64,000 nt of DNA, from the NCBI GenBank assembly GCA_023512835.1, contig CM042091.1, positions 42,856,107-42,920,106 on the forward strand, in the 5' to 3' direction. Positions 1 to 12,271 of the stretch are shown piece by piece (position 1 is the first letter of the stretch; each line of letters begins with the position of its first letter). A program made the position numbers and the translations under genes. The notes beneath the pieces were generated by a model. The model searched no databases. It was not told the origin of the DNA and saw only the letters and a list, made by a program, of their open reading frames with translations. Origin of the DNA: Taxillus chinensis (lineage: Eukaryota; Streptophyta; Magnoliopsida; Santalales; Loranthaceae).

Positions 1-95
1 CTCCGGACTACTACTCCGGACTATCAGCTCGGACTAATCGCTCCGGACTAATCGCTCCGGACTACTAATCCGGACTAATCGCTCCAGGACTACGA
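1..95. repeat. Short tandem repeat of CTCCGGACTA-like units
   Basis: Units close to CTCCGGACTAAT or CTCCGGACTACT recur roughly every 10-20 bp. A similar CCGGACTACTGATCCGG-type block is present at the corresponding place in the solo LTR at 59263-61422 (near 60570), so this is a length-variable microsatellite-like part of the LTR. Confidence 0.7.
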
Positions 96-609
96 AGTCG
101 CTAACTCCATAGTCTGACGACTCCACAGTTCTTGACTACGAAGGCTGCGACCACGAAGCTACGACTACGAACTTCGACCTTACGGTTCGCCCAGTCGTTT
201 CATCATCGTTTTTGGCCTGGTTTTCGTCTGGGAATCAACCCAAGAACCCCCCAGGCACTCGCAAATACGCGTTTTACTAAACAGAGTACCAAATTACGTA
301 CCCAAACTGATATAAATCAGTTCTTAACCACAGATTTTATGCTAAATCATCATATCCAACCCCAAAATTGGGTTCCCCCCAAAACTTAGGGTTCATGCTC
401 AAATTCATAATTCATGATAAATTCACGCATATCCCAAGACAGGATCGAGATAATAGGTTCAAGGACACCTACCTGGAAGATTATTTGCGATCCTCGAGCT
501 CCAATCGCCCCAAAATCGCCAAGTGAAGCTCTTCACCTTCTCTCTTTCTTTCTCTTGCTTAAACACGCACGCACCAAGCAAAATTAAAGGGATAATGCAA
601 TTTCTTAAT

Positions 610-617
610 TATTTATA
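610..617 (-). promoter_or_regulatory. TATA box of the minus-sense LTR
   Basis: TATAAATA on the minus strand, about 340 bp inside the LTR. The same motif sits at equivalent places in the related LTRs (35408-35415 and 61097-61104), which supports it as the element's core promoter. Confidence 0.5.
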
Positions 618-955
618 CTGCTACCAATAATTGGCCTCCCAGCAATAATTGATCTCCCGAACGCAATAATTGACCTCCCGAGGTCACGAACTCCAAATTG
701 AGCCCAATTACTGCCAAAACGCTCGAAATGACGAGCACAACACTAAACAGATATTATTACACCCAAAAGACTGTCCAAACGCAAAGTCAACCAATAAACC
801 CCAAAAAGTCAATAATCAGGTCAAACGGGGCCCTGACTCGGAATCGGCCCCAAGTACAGTCAAAATGCTCACATCGACGACTACACTACCATCTAGATAG
901 TTGCATTCTCATAGAATGACTATCTCTCAAAACTACCCAAATACGAGTCTTTACA

Positions 956-1250
956 AACTTCGAGCCGCAGATCTTCGAGGCAGATTTATATGGATCTTCG
1001 AGGCAGTCCTGCAAGTCTCCGAGGCAGAGAGCTACAAGTCTATGTTCCAGAATACTTCGAGGCTACGACTGCGAGTCTGCGAGGCAGATCTTCGAGGCCG
1101 CATTTCCAGAACCTTCGAGGCAGCGTTCTACGAACCTTCAACGTAGTGTTCTACAGGTCTTCGAGGCTAAGTTCTACGAGTCTTCGAGGCTGGGCTCTGA
1201 GCCTTCAAGGCTGAGCTTCAAGCTTCAAGGCTAGGTTTTAAGAGAGCCTT
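956..1250. repeat. Degenerate tandem repeat, CTTCGAGGC core
   Basis: The core CTTCGAGGC(A/T) occurs about ten times with 20-35 bp spacing, grading into CCTTCAAGGCT units. This is LTR-internal minisatellite sequence with no coding support. Confidence 0.65.
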
Positions 1251-2103
1251 CAGGGCTAGTCCGTTGAGTGATTCTTACTCCTTTTTAGAGGTAGGGAATT
1301 ATGTTATTTGCTTTGCATGCGATGTTGCTTTGCACATGGTTATGGGTCTAGGACATCAAGGCTGTTGGAGGCCTTGACAGTATGGTTTTATTGATTTGAT
1401 TTGGCTGGTCAACCGAGGTCCCATGCAGGGCTGGCTGTTAGCCGAGGTCCCCTATATGGCTGGTTGATAGTAGAAGGTCCCACGGGTGGCTGCTTTTATG
1501 TTATGGTCCCACTATGGCGGGCAGGCTGTAAGAGCCTTGCCCTGTGCTGATCAGTTGTGTTGTAAAGTCTATGTGACTTATTTGTGTGAACCTCGCATGT
1601 CTATGTTCTGTAGATGATGTTGTGTGTGTATTTATGCTTTCATTAGTATTGCATAGAACACTGCGTGTATATACGGGTGGTGTGTTATAGGTTACTTACT
1701 GAGCCCTTATGCTCATCCTACGTTGTTGTCTTGATTTTCACGTTTAGGAAGGAGGTAGCTTGGGGGTTTATCGTCGACCAGATCGAGCAGACTAGACCAT
1801 TTTTGATGTATGAGACTATGTCCATCCTGCTGATTTTGTATTATGGCTATGTTGTTTCCCGGACATGGGTTAGTGGATGTTGTATTGTATCTTATGATGT
1901 TATATAATATGATGTGATGATGTTTTCAGTTAGTTGCATGATTTCGGGAGTACAGGAATACCCTTGTATGATTGTACAGGTGCATTCGGGCAACACTCGC
2001 TGTAGGGCCTCTTTGGTGCTAGTCACCAACCCCGTGCTCACGGGTGCAGGTATGGGGTAGTCATGTACCCAGTTCCAGGCCTCCTGGAGTTAGGGGCGTG
2101 ACA
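956..2103 (+). mobile_element. 3' part of a plus-sense gypsy-type LTR, truncated by the neighbouring insertion
   Basis: The right end reads GGGGCGTGACA, and its reverse complement aligns with the first ~300 bp of the solo LTR at 33407 (TGTCAC-CCC, then the GGTTGGTGACTAGCAC block, then the CTCAGTAAGTAAC block). The left part is cut by the LTR ending at 955, so the missing part should lie outside the window. GATGA follows the terminus as a candidate target duplication. Confidence 0.7.
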
Positions 2104-2945
2104 GATGATGCCTCTTTTGTATTAGAGATCCAAATACATCAGGATCACTCTCGAGGTATTCTTACATTGTCACAAAAGAGTTATATTAAAAAAGTACTTA
2201 AAAGATTTGGCATGCAGGATTGTAAACCAAGTGATACCCCTATAGCTAAGGGAGATAAGTTCACTTTAAGTCAATTCTACATCTCTTTGAGACTAAAGAG
2301 ATGTAGAAGATTCATTATACTTCAACAGTAAGGAGTCTAATGTATGCACATATTTGGACATATCCAGATATTGCATACATTATTGGGATGCTAGGAAGAT
2401 ATTTGAATAATCTAGGAATAGATCACTAGAAAGCAGCCAAACTTGTTTTTTGATATTTACAGAGAATAAAAGGTTACATGCTCACATATAGGAAATTAGA
2501 TTCATCAATTATTCTGATTCTGATTTTACTGGATGTCAAGATAGTAAGAAATCTACATCAGGTTGTATTTTCTTACTTGATGGCGGGGTATTATCTTGGA
2601 AGAGTGTCAAACAATCACTCATAGCTTCTTCTACCATGGCAGGAGTTTATAGCATGTTACGAGGCATCCAATTTGGGAATATGGCTGAAGAACTTTGTCA
2701 TACGGTTATGTATTGTGAATGGTATAAAAAGGTCACATAGGTTATTTTGTGACAATAAGTCAGTAGTCCTCTATTTTAATAACAACAGGAGCTCGTCGAA
2801 GTCAAGGCATATTGACATCAAGTTCCTGATTGTAAAAGAAAGAGTTCAAAACAAACAAATATACATTGAGCACATTAGTACAGACCTTATGATTGCATAT
2901 CCATTAAACTAAAAGATTACCACCTAAAATGTTTATTGAGCACAC
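2104..2945 (+). pseudogene. Ty1/copia pol remnant: end of reverse transcriptase and RNase H
   Basis: Three reading frames show copia motifs in order. First is an RT thumb segment (FVLEIQIH, LSQKSYIKKVLKRFGMQDCK) at 2110-2270. Next comes an RNase H tract with SKKSTSGC-like coding near 2545-2580, then a CDNKSVVLYF segment and the C-terminal ISTDLMIA motif at 2740-2905. The frames are broken by stops and shifts, and the conserved D after LMIA is Y. It is truncated on the left by the LTR insertion and lacks gag, protease and integrase here. It is a dead copia fragment of a different lineage from the SIRE elements further on. Confidence 0.8.
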
Positions 2946-3780
2946 TGCTCGTATGGGTGTTGTATCTCTTCAGAAAATATATATATATATATATATATAT
3001 TGGTATATGTTGTTTAGAACTCTTTTAAATGATCTCACTAAGGTATAAGGTAAGACCAATTAGAATTATTTGTTTTGTTTATTTTGCATGTAATTTTCAT
3101 GTTGCACATTCATATTAGATCCATGTCATTCAATTATATTGATATTTGTGACCATTCATGAGTTTAGCTATGTTAACCGTACCTAAGGTCACTTTGATCC
3201 TTATGTTGGTATAATTGATGAATCGAATTATTTTGAAATGCATAAGGTAATAATAGGAAATTTTCAGAAGTACTTATAAAGTTATATTAATGTAAAGTAT
3301 AAGGTGACACATATACCTCAAGTGAGATTATTAAATTTTAATAATTATATGAGATACATGTGTATTATTATACATTGATAATAGAGTTAATATATTTTTT
3401 AATAGATTAAAAGTGAATTGATAAAATTTAAGGTTTAATGAATTTAAATGCATCTAATAAAAATGAGAATTAAGGTACAAATTTATTATTTTTATTAGCT
3501 CATGAGTTTGATGAGAAATAATTAAAAAGTTAATTAAAATTAAAATTTATATTTATATATACACCGTCTGTCCCTATCTCGTACGCAATAAAAGAATGAT
3601 ACTATTTACATATCGAGAGAGAGAGAGGGGGTAATCTTTCACGGAAAATCAAGCTTATCGATTTGAAAGACGTATCATAGCACACTCGAAATTGTCCATC
3701 TACGATCATGACTGAATTAGGTACGCATCTATTTGTTTTGATTATTGATCATTTGACATGAGATTTAGTTTTTAGATTAT
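2946..3780. other. AT-rich non-coding tract, possible copia LTR remnant
   Basis: No gene was seen. It holds an (AT)n run at 2977-3001 and a GAGAGAGAGAGGGGG tract near 3617. Its position just after the copia RNase H end suggests the old 3' LTR, but neither terminal TG/CA pair nor a second copy could be identified. Confidence 0.4.
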
Positions 3781-3789
3781 GAATTTTAA

Positions 3790-4425
3790 TCCTACAGCAG
3801 CCGCAGTCCTCGCTGACATGGGCCAAGACATGTTCGAGGTTGCTCCGGAGGGAGTTGGCGGCGGCCTCGTTCTTCTGGGCAATGTCCTTCCACGCCGAGT
3901 TCTCGATGCAGAGGCCTTGACTCGGTCTTGGAGGAGCCAGTTAACCTTCCTCAACTGGTCGATTTTGTCGTCCTTTTCCTTAAGCCTCTTCGCGATGGCT
4001 TTCTCGATCGCTGCTGCGAGGAACAGCGAGTGCCGGTTTTGCCACAGAGGCATCCAACTGGTTCATCATCATTGTCTCTCAGGTTCGCTTTCGGGGAATC
4101 GTGAGGTTGTGGGTGAGGCCGCTGTCGGCAGGCTTCGCCGGAGATTTCGCTGGACTTGAATTGCCGGGGAGGGAGTTGTAGAACGAGACTAGCCTCTGTG
4201 GGGCGGATGGGGTGAGAAGGACCGTGGATGTGATCTGCCCAAGTTCATTGAAGCCCATGAAATCTTTGCACATATGCGATCCCATACCACAAGCCCCCAT
4301 CAGTAATCGATTCGACAGAGGCCAACAAATATAAAAATAAAAGCAAAAGTTTCAACATCAAATAGACCTGTTGGCGAGTATCTGTTAAGGAGGAAAAGGT
4401 TCTGGTGAGGAGCTTCCACGGCCAT
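3790..4425 (-). pseudogene. BOI/BRG-type RING E3 ubiquitin ligase gene remnant
   Basis: On the minus strand, MAVEAPHQNLFLLN (from 4425) matches the typical N-terminus of BOI-related (S-ribonuclease-binding-protein-like) ligases. A second piece at 4300-4079 ends in the family's PRKR motif. A third at 4053-3790 carries AIAKRLKEKDDKI and LRKVNWLLQDRVK, the coiled-coil/WRD region. After RVK a single-base deletion shifts the frame; the next frame continues with CIENSAWKDIAQKNEAAANS. A stop follows PRKRT, much of the central coiled coil is missing, and no C-terminal RING is present. These ligases normally act in defence and cell-death control, but this copy cannot encode one. Confidence 0.75.
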
Positions 4426-4739
4426 GGAAGATAAGAAATCTACTAAGCTTCCACGGCCATGGCCAAAGAATTTCTGATGCGGCGGCGCGTACCTCCTCCA
4501 TTCTGCCAAATAATTTGTTTTTATTTTTTAAAAGAATATTTTAATCATTTCATAATAAATAAGTGAATATGCTTATAAGATTGATGGGTGTGAATCACAT
4601 AAGCCCAATTACGAAGGCCCAAAAGACGGCCCATTTCATGCTGCAGCAACAGTGAGTATCACGCACATGTCACGGACCTCACGGTTGTCACCCACTCACG
4701 GACTGTGAACTGCAAAACCTCCCAAAATCCTCTGCGTTA
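4426..4739 (+). promoter_or_regulatory. Intergenic/promoter region upstream of the CS26-like gene
   Basis: About 310 bp between the E3-ligase remnant and the CS26-like start codon. It contains a direct duplication of CTTCCACGGCCATGG (near 4413 and 4448), a GCCCAATTA motif near 4598 and repeated TCACGGAC near 4673 and 4697. No convincing TATA box was found; the start site is unknown. Confidence 0.35.
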
Positions 4740-7700
4740 ATGGCGCTCTCTGACCTTCTTCGTCTTCTCCCCCATCCCATAGCTGCTCCACCCTCACGCA
4801 TTGCCTCGCTCTCACACATTGCGCCTAAAGCTACTACCTCCATCAACGCCACCTATGGCAAACCCAAATCCAAACCTAAACCCAAACCAAATGTCCAAGC
4901 CGAAGCGAGAGTGGCACAAATTAAGGCTAAACCCAAACCGAAACCCAAATCTAAATCCAAATCCAAATCTATATTCGAAGATGCAAACGCTCCCCATCCC
5001 TGTGGCAACGATAAATCCGATGCCAAACCCGATGCTGCTTCGGCTCATACGATCGCGGATGAAATCGACGCAGTCAACATTGCAGACGACATAACCCAGG
5101 TTTTTAAAGCGACATTCCAACCCCTCCCTCCGCGTTAATGTCTCATAAAATTGTTATATTTTTCCGTTGTAATGTATGATATGGTTGTTAAAAAAACTGT
5201 TTGTTAATGGAACGAGTTTTTCATTTCCCATTTCTAACTGGCTAGACTCTTCGGAATTGCATTGTAGTTCAGTTTATGCAGTTTGATATAATATGTCATA
5301 AAATATTAGGTCAGCCCAACTTATAGATTTTGAAGTAGTGCGTATTTTTTTGGCATGATTTTTTGTTTTGTTTTGTTTTTTTTACGTGGGTTAGTCAGCA
5401 TTTCAGTTTTTTTTAATAAATAAATGCTTTGAGCTTTTGTGATGAATTCGTGTAGTTAATTGGGCAAACACCAATGGTGTATCTCAACAGAGTTGTAGAA
5501 GGCTGCGTCGCAAGCATAGCGGCAAAACTAGAATCAATGGAACCCAGCCGAACGGTCAAGGATAGGTATTTATGAATTGTATATCATGTTGACAGTTTGG
5601 CCAAAAAACAAAATGAGAAGAAAGACGAAAAAAAACAAAAACAAAAACATTCTTTTGCCCTTCCATTAAGTGTTTTTTTTTTTTGCCCTTCTGTTGCTGA
5701 ATTGTAAATGATCATAAATTTGTGTTTGTCTTACTAATTGGACTCTATTGCTTGTTGGAGCATATTGTTTTGCAAATCATCAAATAATTAAATCTAATAC
5801 AATGGTTATATGTGCCGACTGAGAAATAAAAATATTGTTATACAGCGTATTACATATGATTGAACTGAATAACTGGTAATTTTCTTGTCGATATATGTTT
5901 CTTACAGAATTGGTCATAGCATGATTTGTGATGCTGAAGAAAAGGGAGCAATTATTCCTGGGAAGGTCAGCCACATTCTTTGTTGTTTTAATCCACATAA
6001 ATGTATTGTTTAAATTGATTTAAATAAATCCCTTTGATCATCTTCATGGACCTTGCATTATAGTTCAGTGAAAATCATGTCTTAACTATCATCTTTTATA
6101 TATATAAAAAAAATCTATCTTTTATGCCACCAACCTTTTCTTTCTTTTCCTGTAATGAGTATGTGAGACTATTATTGAACCATGCAGTAGCGTGGTGAAA
6201 ACTTATATAAAGTTTCATTGTCTATAATGTGAATTTTTTTTGGCCACACAGAGTATATCAGTTGAGCTATGCATTGTAACCTGGTGAAAACAGTGTATTC
6301 AGCATCATCTTCTATGCTATAAAGTTTCTTTTCCTTTTATATGCAGAGTATATTAGTTGAACCAACCAGTGGAAATACAGGACTGAGTATTGCATTTCTT
6401 GCAGCAACCAAGGGATATAAGCTTATAGTCACCATGCCTGCATCCATAGATCTTGAAAGAAGGGTCCTTTTGCGTGCATTTGGAGCGGAGATAATTTTGA
6501 CAGACCCAAGGAAAGGTATAAAAGGGGCTGTTGATAAAGCTCAAGAGATTGTTGCAAACACACCAAATGCCCACATGCTTCAGCAGTTTGATAATATGTC
6601 AAATACAAAGGTATTGGATGTTTTCCAGTACCCAAGTATGCTTAACTTCAATTTATATATATCTCTCTCTCTCTATATTCTGAATAATCAATCATGGATT
6701 GAAGATCCATTTTGAAACTACTGGCCTGGAAATATGGGAGGATACCAGAGGTAGAGTTGACATACTTATTGCGGGAATGGGAACTGGAGGAACAGTTACT
6801 GGCACTGGGCGTTTTTTGAAAAAGATGAATAGAGATATTCAGGTCAGACATTTTATCGGCAAGCTATGATTTGCTTTGTACATTGTTATGGCTAGTTGCA
6901 ATAACTGACTTTCAGTGTACAGTTGTGTTTTAAAAACTAGTTGTCAGTGCAAATCACGTGGCTCTTTGGAGTAGTGACTTTGAAATACATACTAAAATCT
7001 TTACGAAATCTTATCCATCATTGGTGTCTGTATGCTGAGTCCGTCTGGACAGTGCAATTGTTTGAATGTCTTTACTTTATATGATGTGACAAAAAAATGG
7101 CTTAAAATGAGCTAAAGTCGGGAAATAGAAAATTAAGGTAAGAATAAAACAGATGCGAGAGCGAGAGGGAGAATGATGCAAGAAGAGGAAGAGTAAAAGT
7201 TGAGAGAGGAATTCATGCTTAGGATTCAGAAATCCCAAACAATCCTAAGAAAAGCTCAATTAAGTAGGCACCAACATCTTCCATATCCACATTGGAATTA
7301 TAATAAGAAAATGGGAAATTTTATAAATGATTAGAAGATAAAAGTACTCTTTTTTTGATAAATGGTGTGTTCAAATAGCTGAAGTGATTGTGATTTATTG
7401 CAATTCAAAATTAATTTATCACTATTGCAAAATTTTCTTGATTTGCTGAATATTAATCACTTAATCTTCATTTTTCACAATATAATTTACTTATTTACAT
7501 ATATCTCCTTCTGTGAGCGCAATAGCACATGCACATGCAATGGTGATGTATGTGTTTCTTACTGATGCATCATTTTTTATGTTAGGTAATAGGGGTGGAG
7601 CCTGCAGAGAGGAGTGTAGTTTCTGGTGAAAATCCTGGTAAATGCATTGATCAAGTAAACTTTTGTCATATATTCATATATCCTTGTAGCTTGTCCCTCT

Positions 7701-8952
7701 GAAGGAAACTTGTTTATCTTACTAATTGCTTTATGTAATACAATTTTTTCCAGGTTACCTGCCAAGCATATTGGATGTGAAATTGCTCAATGAAGTTATA
7801 AAGGTATAAATATCACATCTTCTTCGACCTATGATGAAGTTAAGTCATTATTCTATCACATGTGAATCAAATTAATTTAACAATTTGAAATGCTTTCCTT
7901 TATATGAAACTGTAGGTTACGAACAGTGAAGCCATTGAAATGGCAAGAAAATTGGCTTTGGAAGAAGGATTACTGGTAAACATGTGAATTGTTTTCTGCA
8001 TAAACCAAGAAGCATTCTGTCTTCATGGTACATACCATCAGATATAAGTTTGGCATCTGGGTCTTTTCTATTTCAATGCCCTGCTTCCTTACCATGCCAC
8101 ATAATAAAGCAAATAGGATTCTATAAATTCTTTTTCTCAATTTATGCTGGTTCTAATACTTGTCTATTCCTATGCGTATCAAGGTTGGTATATCTTCAGG
8201 AGCAGCTGCTGCTGCTGCAATTAATGTTGCGAAAAGACCAGAAAATGCGGGAAAACTAATCACGGTAAGCCCTGTCAAAAAAGAAAAAAGAAAAACCGAT
8301 TCTTGCACCTGAAAAAATTCACCATGTGGTTGCTAGCTGAATATCCCATTCTCTGAGATTGCATAATTGAACTGTTGATGGCTGGTTTTTAGCAGTGCAT
8401 TTCACTAGGAAAAAATAAATTAAAGAGGTTGATGATTGCATGTAAACAAAAAATTTGACAATCATAAAGAATAAATTGTATAACTTTTCACACTATGCTG
8501 CTTTTTGTTTGATGTTTAGCTTCTCGTAAATAGATGCAGTAGTAGTTTCTGATGCAATCAAGATCGTCTCTGTTTTCCATAGTCGATGATGTAGCTGATT
8601 GCTTTTTCTTCAATGAACTCCTTATTGTGATTTTGCAATCCTAGGAGTTTCTATAATGTCAATTGCCATAATTTTGACCGAGATTATGATGCAAACGCAC
8701 GCATGACCACATTTTTTCCCTTTACAACTGTGCTGAATGAACTGTAACTACTGACTTTTCTAATGACAGTGTTCATTGTCATTGTATTTTTCTCTTAGTA
8801 GCCATTTAGTGAATCCTGTTTATTGGCAAGTATATCTTTTTTCACGATTGGGCTCATCGCAGGTGATTTTCCCAAGTTTTGGTGAGAGATACATTCCCAC
8901 CGCTGTTTTCCATTCTATATATGAAGAGGTTCGAGATATGCAACCAGTGTAG
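4740..8952 (+). CDS. CS26: CS26-like S-sulfocysteine synthase, plastid cysteine-synthase family
   Basis: PLP-dependent beta-substituting enzyme; the family condenses O-acetylserine with sulfide, and the CS26 type prefers thiosulfate in plastids. Exons: 4740-5099, 5456-5565, 5908-5965, 6347-6610, 6705-6842, 7586-7637, 7754-7803, 7916-7975, 8184-8264, 8863-8952. All have GT-AG borders and compatible phases, giving 420 aa. Motifs in order: [23 protein letters not shown] (PLP lysine), [57 protein letters not shown]. The GYLPSILD segment replaces the GPHKIQG loop of ordinary OAS-TLs and points to CS26. The first ~110 residues form a basic, low-complexity transit-like region rich in Lys-Pro and Lys-Ser. 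All catalytic motifs are intact, so it is likely functional. Start chosen as the only upstream ATG in frame. Confidence 0.88.
4855..4976 (+). repeat. Coding hexanucleotide repeat (AAACCC/AAATCC)
   Basis: Imperfect AAACCC, AAATCC and AAACCG hexamers in two blocks encode alternating Lys-Pro then Lys-Ser in the CS26-like transit-peptide region, around residues 40-78. The reading frame is kept because the unit is 6 nt. Confidence 0.85.
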
Positions 8953-10330
8953 CATTTGAACTATTTAGGCCAGGAAGGTAATGAGATCTTTCTTCGCCAT
9001 ATGAAGGAAGAGTATGCAGGCAGCATTTTAAATTGTCGCTTCGCTTCCCATATTGACACTTGCTCACCCGGCTCATGTGCTAATGCAGCTGTTGTACATG
9101 CAGAATTGCACTATCGTAACGTGAGGTTATGAAAACATATCATGTAGCGAGCGTCGTATTAAAAATATCATCAGGCTTCAGCTTTCTCATTACCCCCAGA
9201 TGGCATTGCGCATCCAAATTGTGGGAGGAGCCATTTACTAGATTAGGAACAATAATCTCACATGGAGCAATCTTCATCTACAATATCAAAAGAAAATTGA
9301 AAAAGAGCTATAAGAAAAAAAAAAAGGGATCGCGCCCAATGCTTTAAACAAAGTTGTGGTTGGTGGTAGCAACTAGTGAGCCTAGGCTATGCTTAGCTCC
9401 TGAACAGATAAAAAAACCATTTAGTCGGTCTTTGTCAGCTTATGTATTTTCTAATGAATAGATTAATGCATCAATAAAATATTAGAATGATTCAGGACTA
9501 ATATATGAGTCCAAAAATACATGTTGAAGAACAATAAAATATTGGAACATTTCATAATTAATTTGAGGGTACAAGAATATAACTTCAGTGTTGTGAGCAC
9601 GATTAATCCTCCTGAAATAGGATCCTTTACAATTATTCCATAGTGCAGTTTATTCAAATTGTATAGTTTTAATATTTTTTATATTAAAATTATATTATTT
9701 TGATATGAAATTTTTTAAAAAATATCAAAATAATTTAATTTTAATATATTGTATCATACAGTAATTATAGAAGATCTGAACTCCTTTCTCCTTTCCCTAT
9801 CAAAAAAAAAAAAAACACAAAACAAAAGTCATATGCTAATACATATTTTAAATGAAATGAGAAAAAGAAAAGACTTGGATTAGGTTAATCGATGAACAAG
9901 ACATGATATAGTGTAGCTCATGCAAATGGTTCTTTTGCTCCCTTTAATTAATGCCTATTGCTCCTCTTTTTGTCTCGAATCACGAGGCAGATTGTGTTGT
10001 CCTCTACTTCAACCTTAATTTTATCACCTCTTTTGTTTCCTAAATGACCTTTTTTCTTGCTTTTGATCGGTAATCGCTATATTTTTTTTGTTCTATGCTA
10101 TCGGAGATGATGTTTGTTGACTCTTTTGTTGTTTTTGTGCGCTCAAATGTTTTAATTTCTGTTTACCATGTTATAATACCCTTTAGTAATTTTTCCCCTT
10201 CCATTTTTGGTGTTGTGAAATTGGGATTTCATTTTTATTTGTTATGCAAGCATCCAGGATGCGAAATATATACGTATCTGAATGAATATTTGTCTGACTA
10301 CATTGGGTTTTTCATAATTTGCACATTGGA
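8953..10330 (+). other. CS26-like 3' region and intergenic DNA
   Basis: AATAAA-like signals occur at 9474 and near 9533, suitable for polyadenylation of the upstream gene. The remainder is AT-rich with poly-A runs (9318, 9807). I see no gene or recognisable repeat. Confidence 0.4.
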
Positions 10331-10951
10331 GGTAAATAAGATCGTAAACGAATCGAACCGAACTAAATAATAAGGTGTTCGAATATGTTCATCATTATTC
10401 ATTAACGAATCGAATCGAACACGAGCCTTAAATTATGATGTTCACAAACATTCATAAACATATATTCACAAATTTATTTATCAACATTTACAAACACAAT
10501 TATAAAATTATAAAAATCTATAAAAATAATTCGCATCATAAATTTATCAAAAAATACAATTAATTAAATATTTTACTGTGTTATCTTTGTTTAATATATT
10601 TAAATAATTACTTTATATAATTCACAAAAATTTTATAATAATAGTAATAATAAACAAATAAAAATATATAATTATTAAATTATATTTAATAAAAATATAT
10701 TTATATTTAATAAAAATTTTTATACATATTAATTAATTAATTTTTTATTCACAAATAATTTTCGCGAATACAAACAATATTTACGAACTATTTGTAAACA
10801 TTTATTCATGAACGTTTGCAAATTTATTCACGGATATAACATTGGTCTTCATAATCTGTTTGTAAATGATAATATTTCTTAATGAACGAATATAAATAAT
10901 TTTTTATTAAATCGAATACAAGTTTATTTATGAACGTTTGATTCATTTACC
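10331..10951. repeat. AT-rich MITE-like repeat with weak terminal inverted ends
   Basis: The left end, GGTAAATAAGATCGTAAACGAATC, is weakly mirrored by the reverse complement of the right end (GGTAAATGAATCAAACG). The interior is very AT-rich with many GAACGAAT-, CACAAA- and TTCATAAAC-like motifs in both orientations. This is typical of abundant plant non-autonomous repeats, but no target duplication could be fixed. Confidence 0.35.
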
Positions 10952-10976
10952 GTTCAGAAGTAAAAAATATCAATCA

Positions 10977-12233
10977 ATGGCAAGTGTAGAGCAAAATTTT
11001 TTTGTTGCGTCTGGACGGTTAAACCATGACTTGTTTCCTTGTAAGCTTCTCATAGCGGTTATCTCCAATGAAAATAATTTGTTCTTTCATAAACCATGTC
11101 CGTTTTGTCATATCCTATCATCTGAGAATGCAGCAGTAGTCTTAGTGGATCCATTTACCATAGTTCTATTAAAAAATGTACCGCGTTTGGCCAACTGTTG
11201 TTAAATCATCAGTAGACGCCTAGATGTTGGAATAGACGGTAGGTTTGGTTGGGGCTCTCCTACCACTGAATTGAGTCTATCTGAATCGATTTGGTTTCAT
11301 TTTTCATATAAGAAGAGTGCTGCTTATCGGGTTTATCAATTACAATAAGATATCAAGCAGACGTAGCAGTTTCATTTTCATTGATTTGAGTCATGATTAA
11401 ATTGCTTCCAGGAATAAGCAGGACATCTAAGCCTATCATTTTCATTATTAGGAAAACCAAGCCGAGGCTAACCAAATAAGCTGTGCATCTCTACATCTTG
11501 AGTTAAAGATAATCAAATGATTCAAATCCATCAGAGATTGCAAAAGGCTATGATTAGAAAAATACAGAGGTTAGAAAGGAAAACAATAAGCTGGTCACTT
11601 GAGCCAAAAAGGAAACAGCAAATATCTGTATGTATGGCTTTTACCAGTATACTTGGATTGTATACGAGTATACAAGAAGCAAGGACTGTTGGCATGTACT
11701 TATGTTCTGCATGGGATAATTGAGTGTCATAGACTAGATAATTTTGTTAACCAAATGGACAATTAGTCATGAATCGTCTTGTTTGGATCTCCCATGTCAT
11801 TATAAAATTATAAACCTATGATGTCGTTCATGAAGCTTTAAATATTTACCTTCACCGTATAGAGTGCAGTTTTTTTTTTTTTTGGGGAAGGTCCTTTGAA
11901 CCCTATTGAAATATAACAAAATAAAATAGCAACAACAAACTGTCGTATTACCAAGGAACTGAAGGAAGTCACTCCAACATTGAGCCCTTCATTGATGGTT
12001 TTCAAAAGCTTTCATAGGTAAACTTTATTTTCCCGTGAGCTAAGTAGCTAACATATCATTCACTTATCAAGGCAATGCATGTAATACATTGTATTTTAAT
12101 GCATAGGGTGCCGATTGTTTCCCTGGAATGTTAGTTTATATTTTCATAAGCAAATTTTACTCATTCTTAAATTGAGTTGAACCAATTTTTCTTAGTCTTT
12201 AAATGTTAATGAAGTTTAGCCTGCTGTTGTGTA

Positions 12234-12271
<38 letters not shown>

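Larger units (their letters stand above)
1..955 (-). mobile_element. 5' part of a gypsy-type LTR (solo or terminal), runs off the window start
   Basis: Read on the minus strand this begins TGTAAAGACTCG at 955 and parallels, block by block, the first ~900 bp of the complete solo LTRs at 33407-35746 and 59263-61422. Shared blocks include the AATAATTGACCTCC repeats near 650-680 and the AACCCTAGG-type leader near 385. No PBS follows the terminus; the next bases are AACTT, which would be its target duplication if solo. A TATAAATA lies about 340 bp inside, as in the other copies. The lineage is inferred as Tekay/Del-like chromovirus from the termini only, since no coding domain is present. Confidence 0.75.

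Noticed and set aside
3779..4159. 126-codon plus-strand ORF
   Set aside because: Antisense shadow of the BOI-type E3 ligase remnant, whose family motifs read on the minus strand.
4855..4976. Interstitial telomere repeat
   Set aside because: Units are AAACCC/AAATCC hexamers, not the seven-base plant telomere unit, and they keep the coding frame.
4812..5120. Minus-strand ORF rich in FGFRFGFG
   Set aside because: Reverse reading of the Lys-Pro hexanucleotide repeat of the CS26-like exon 1.
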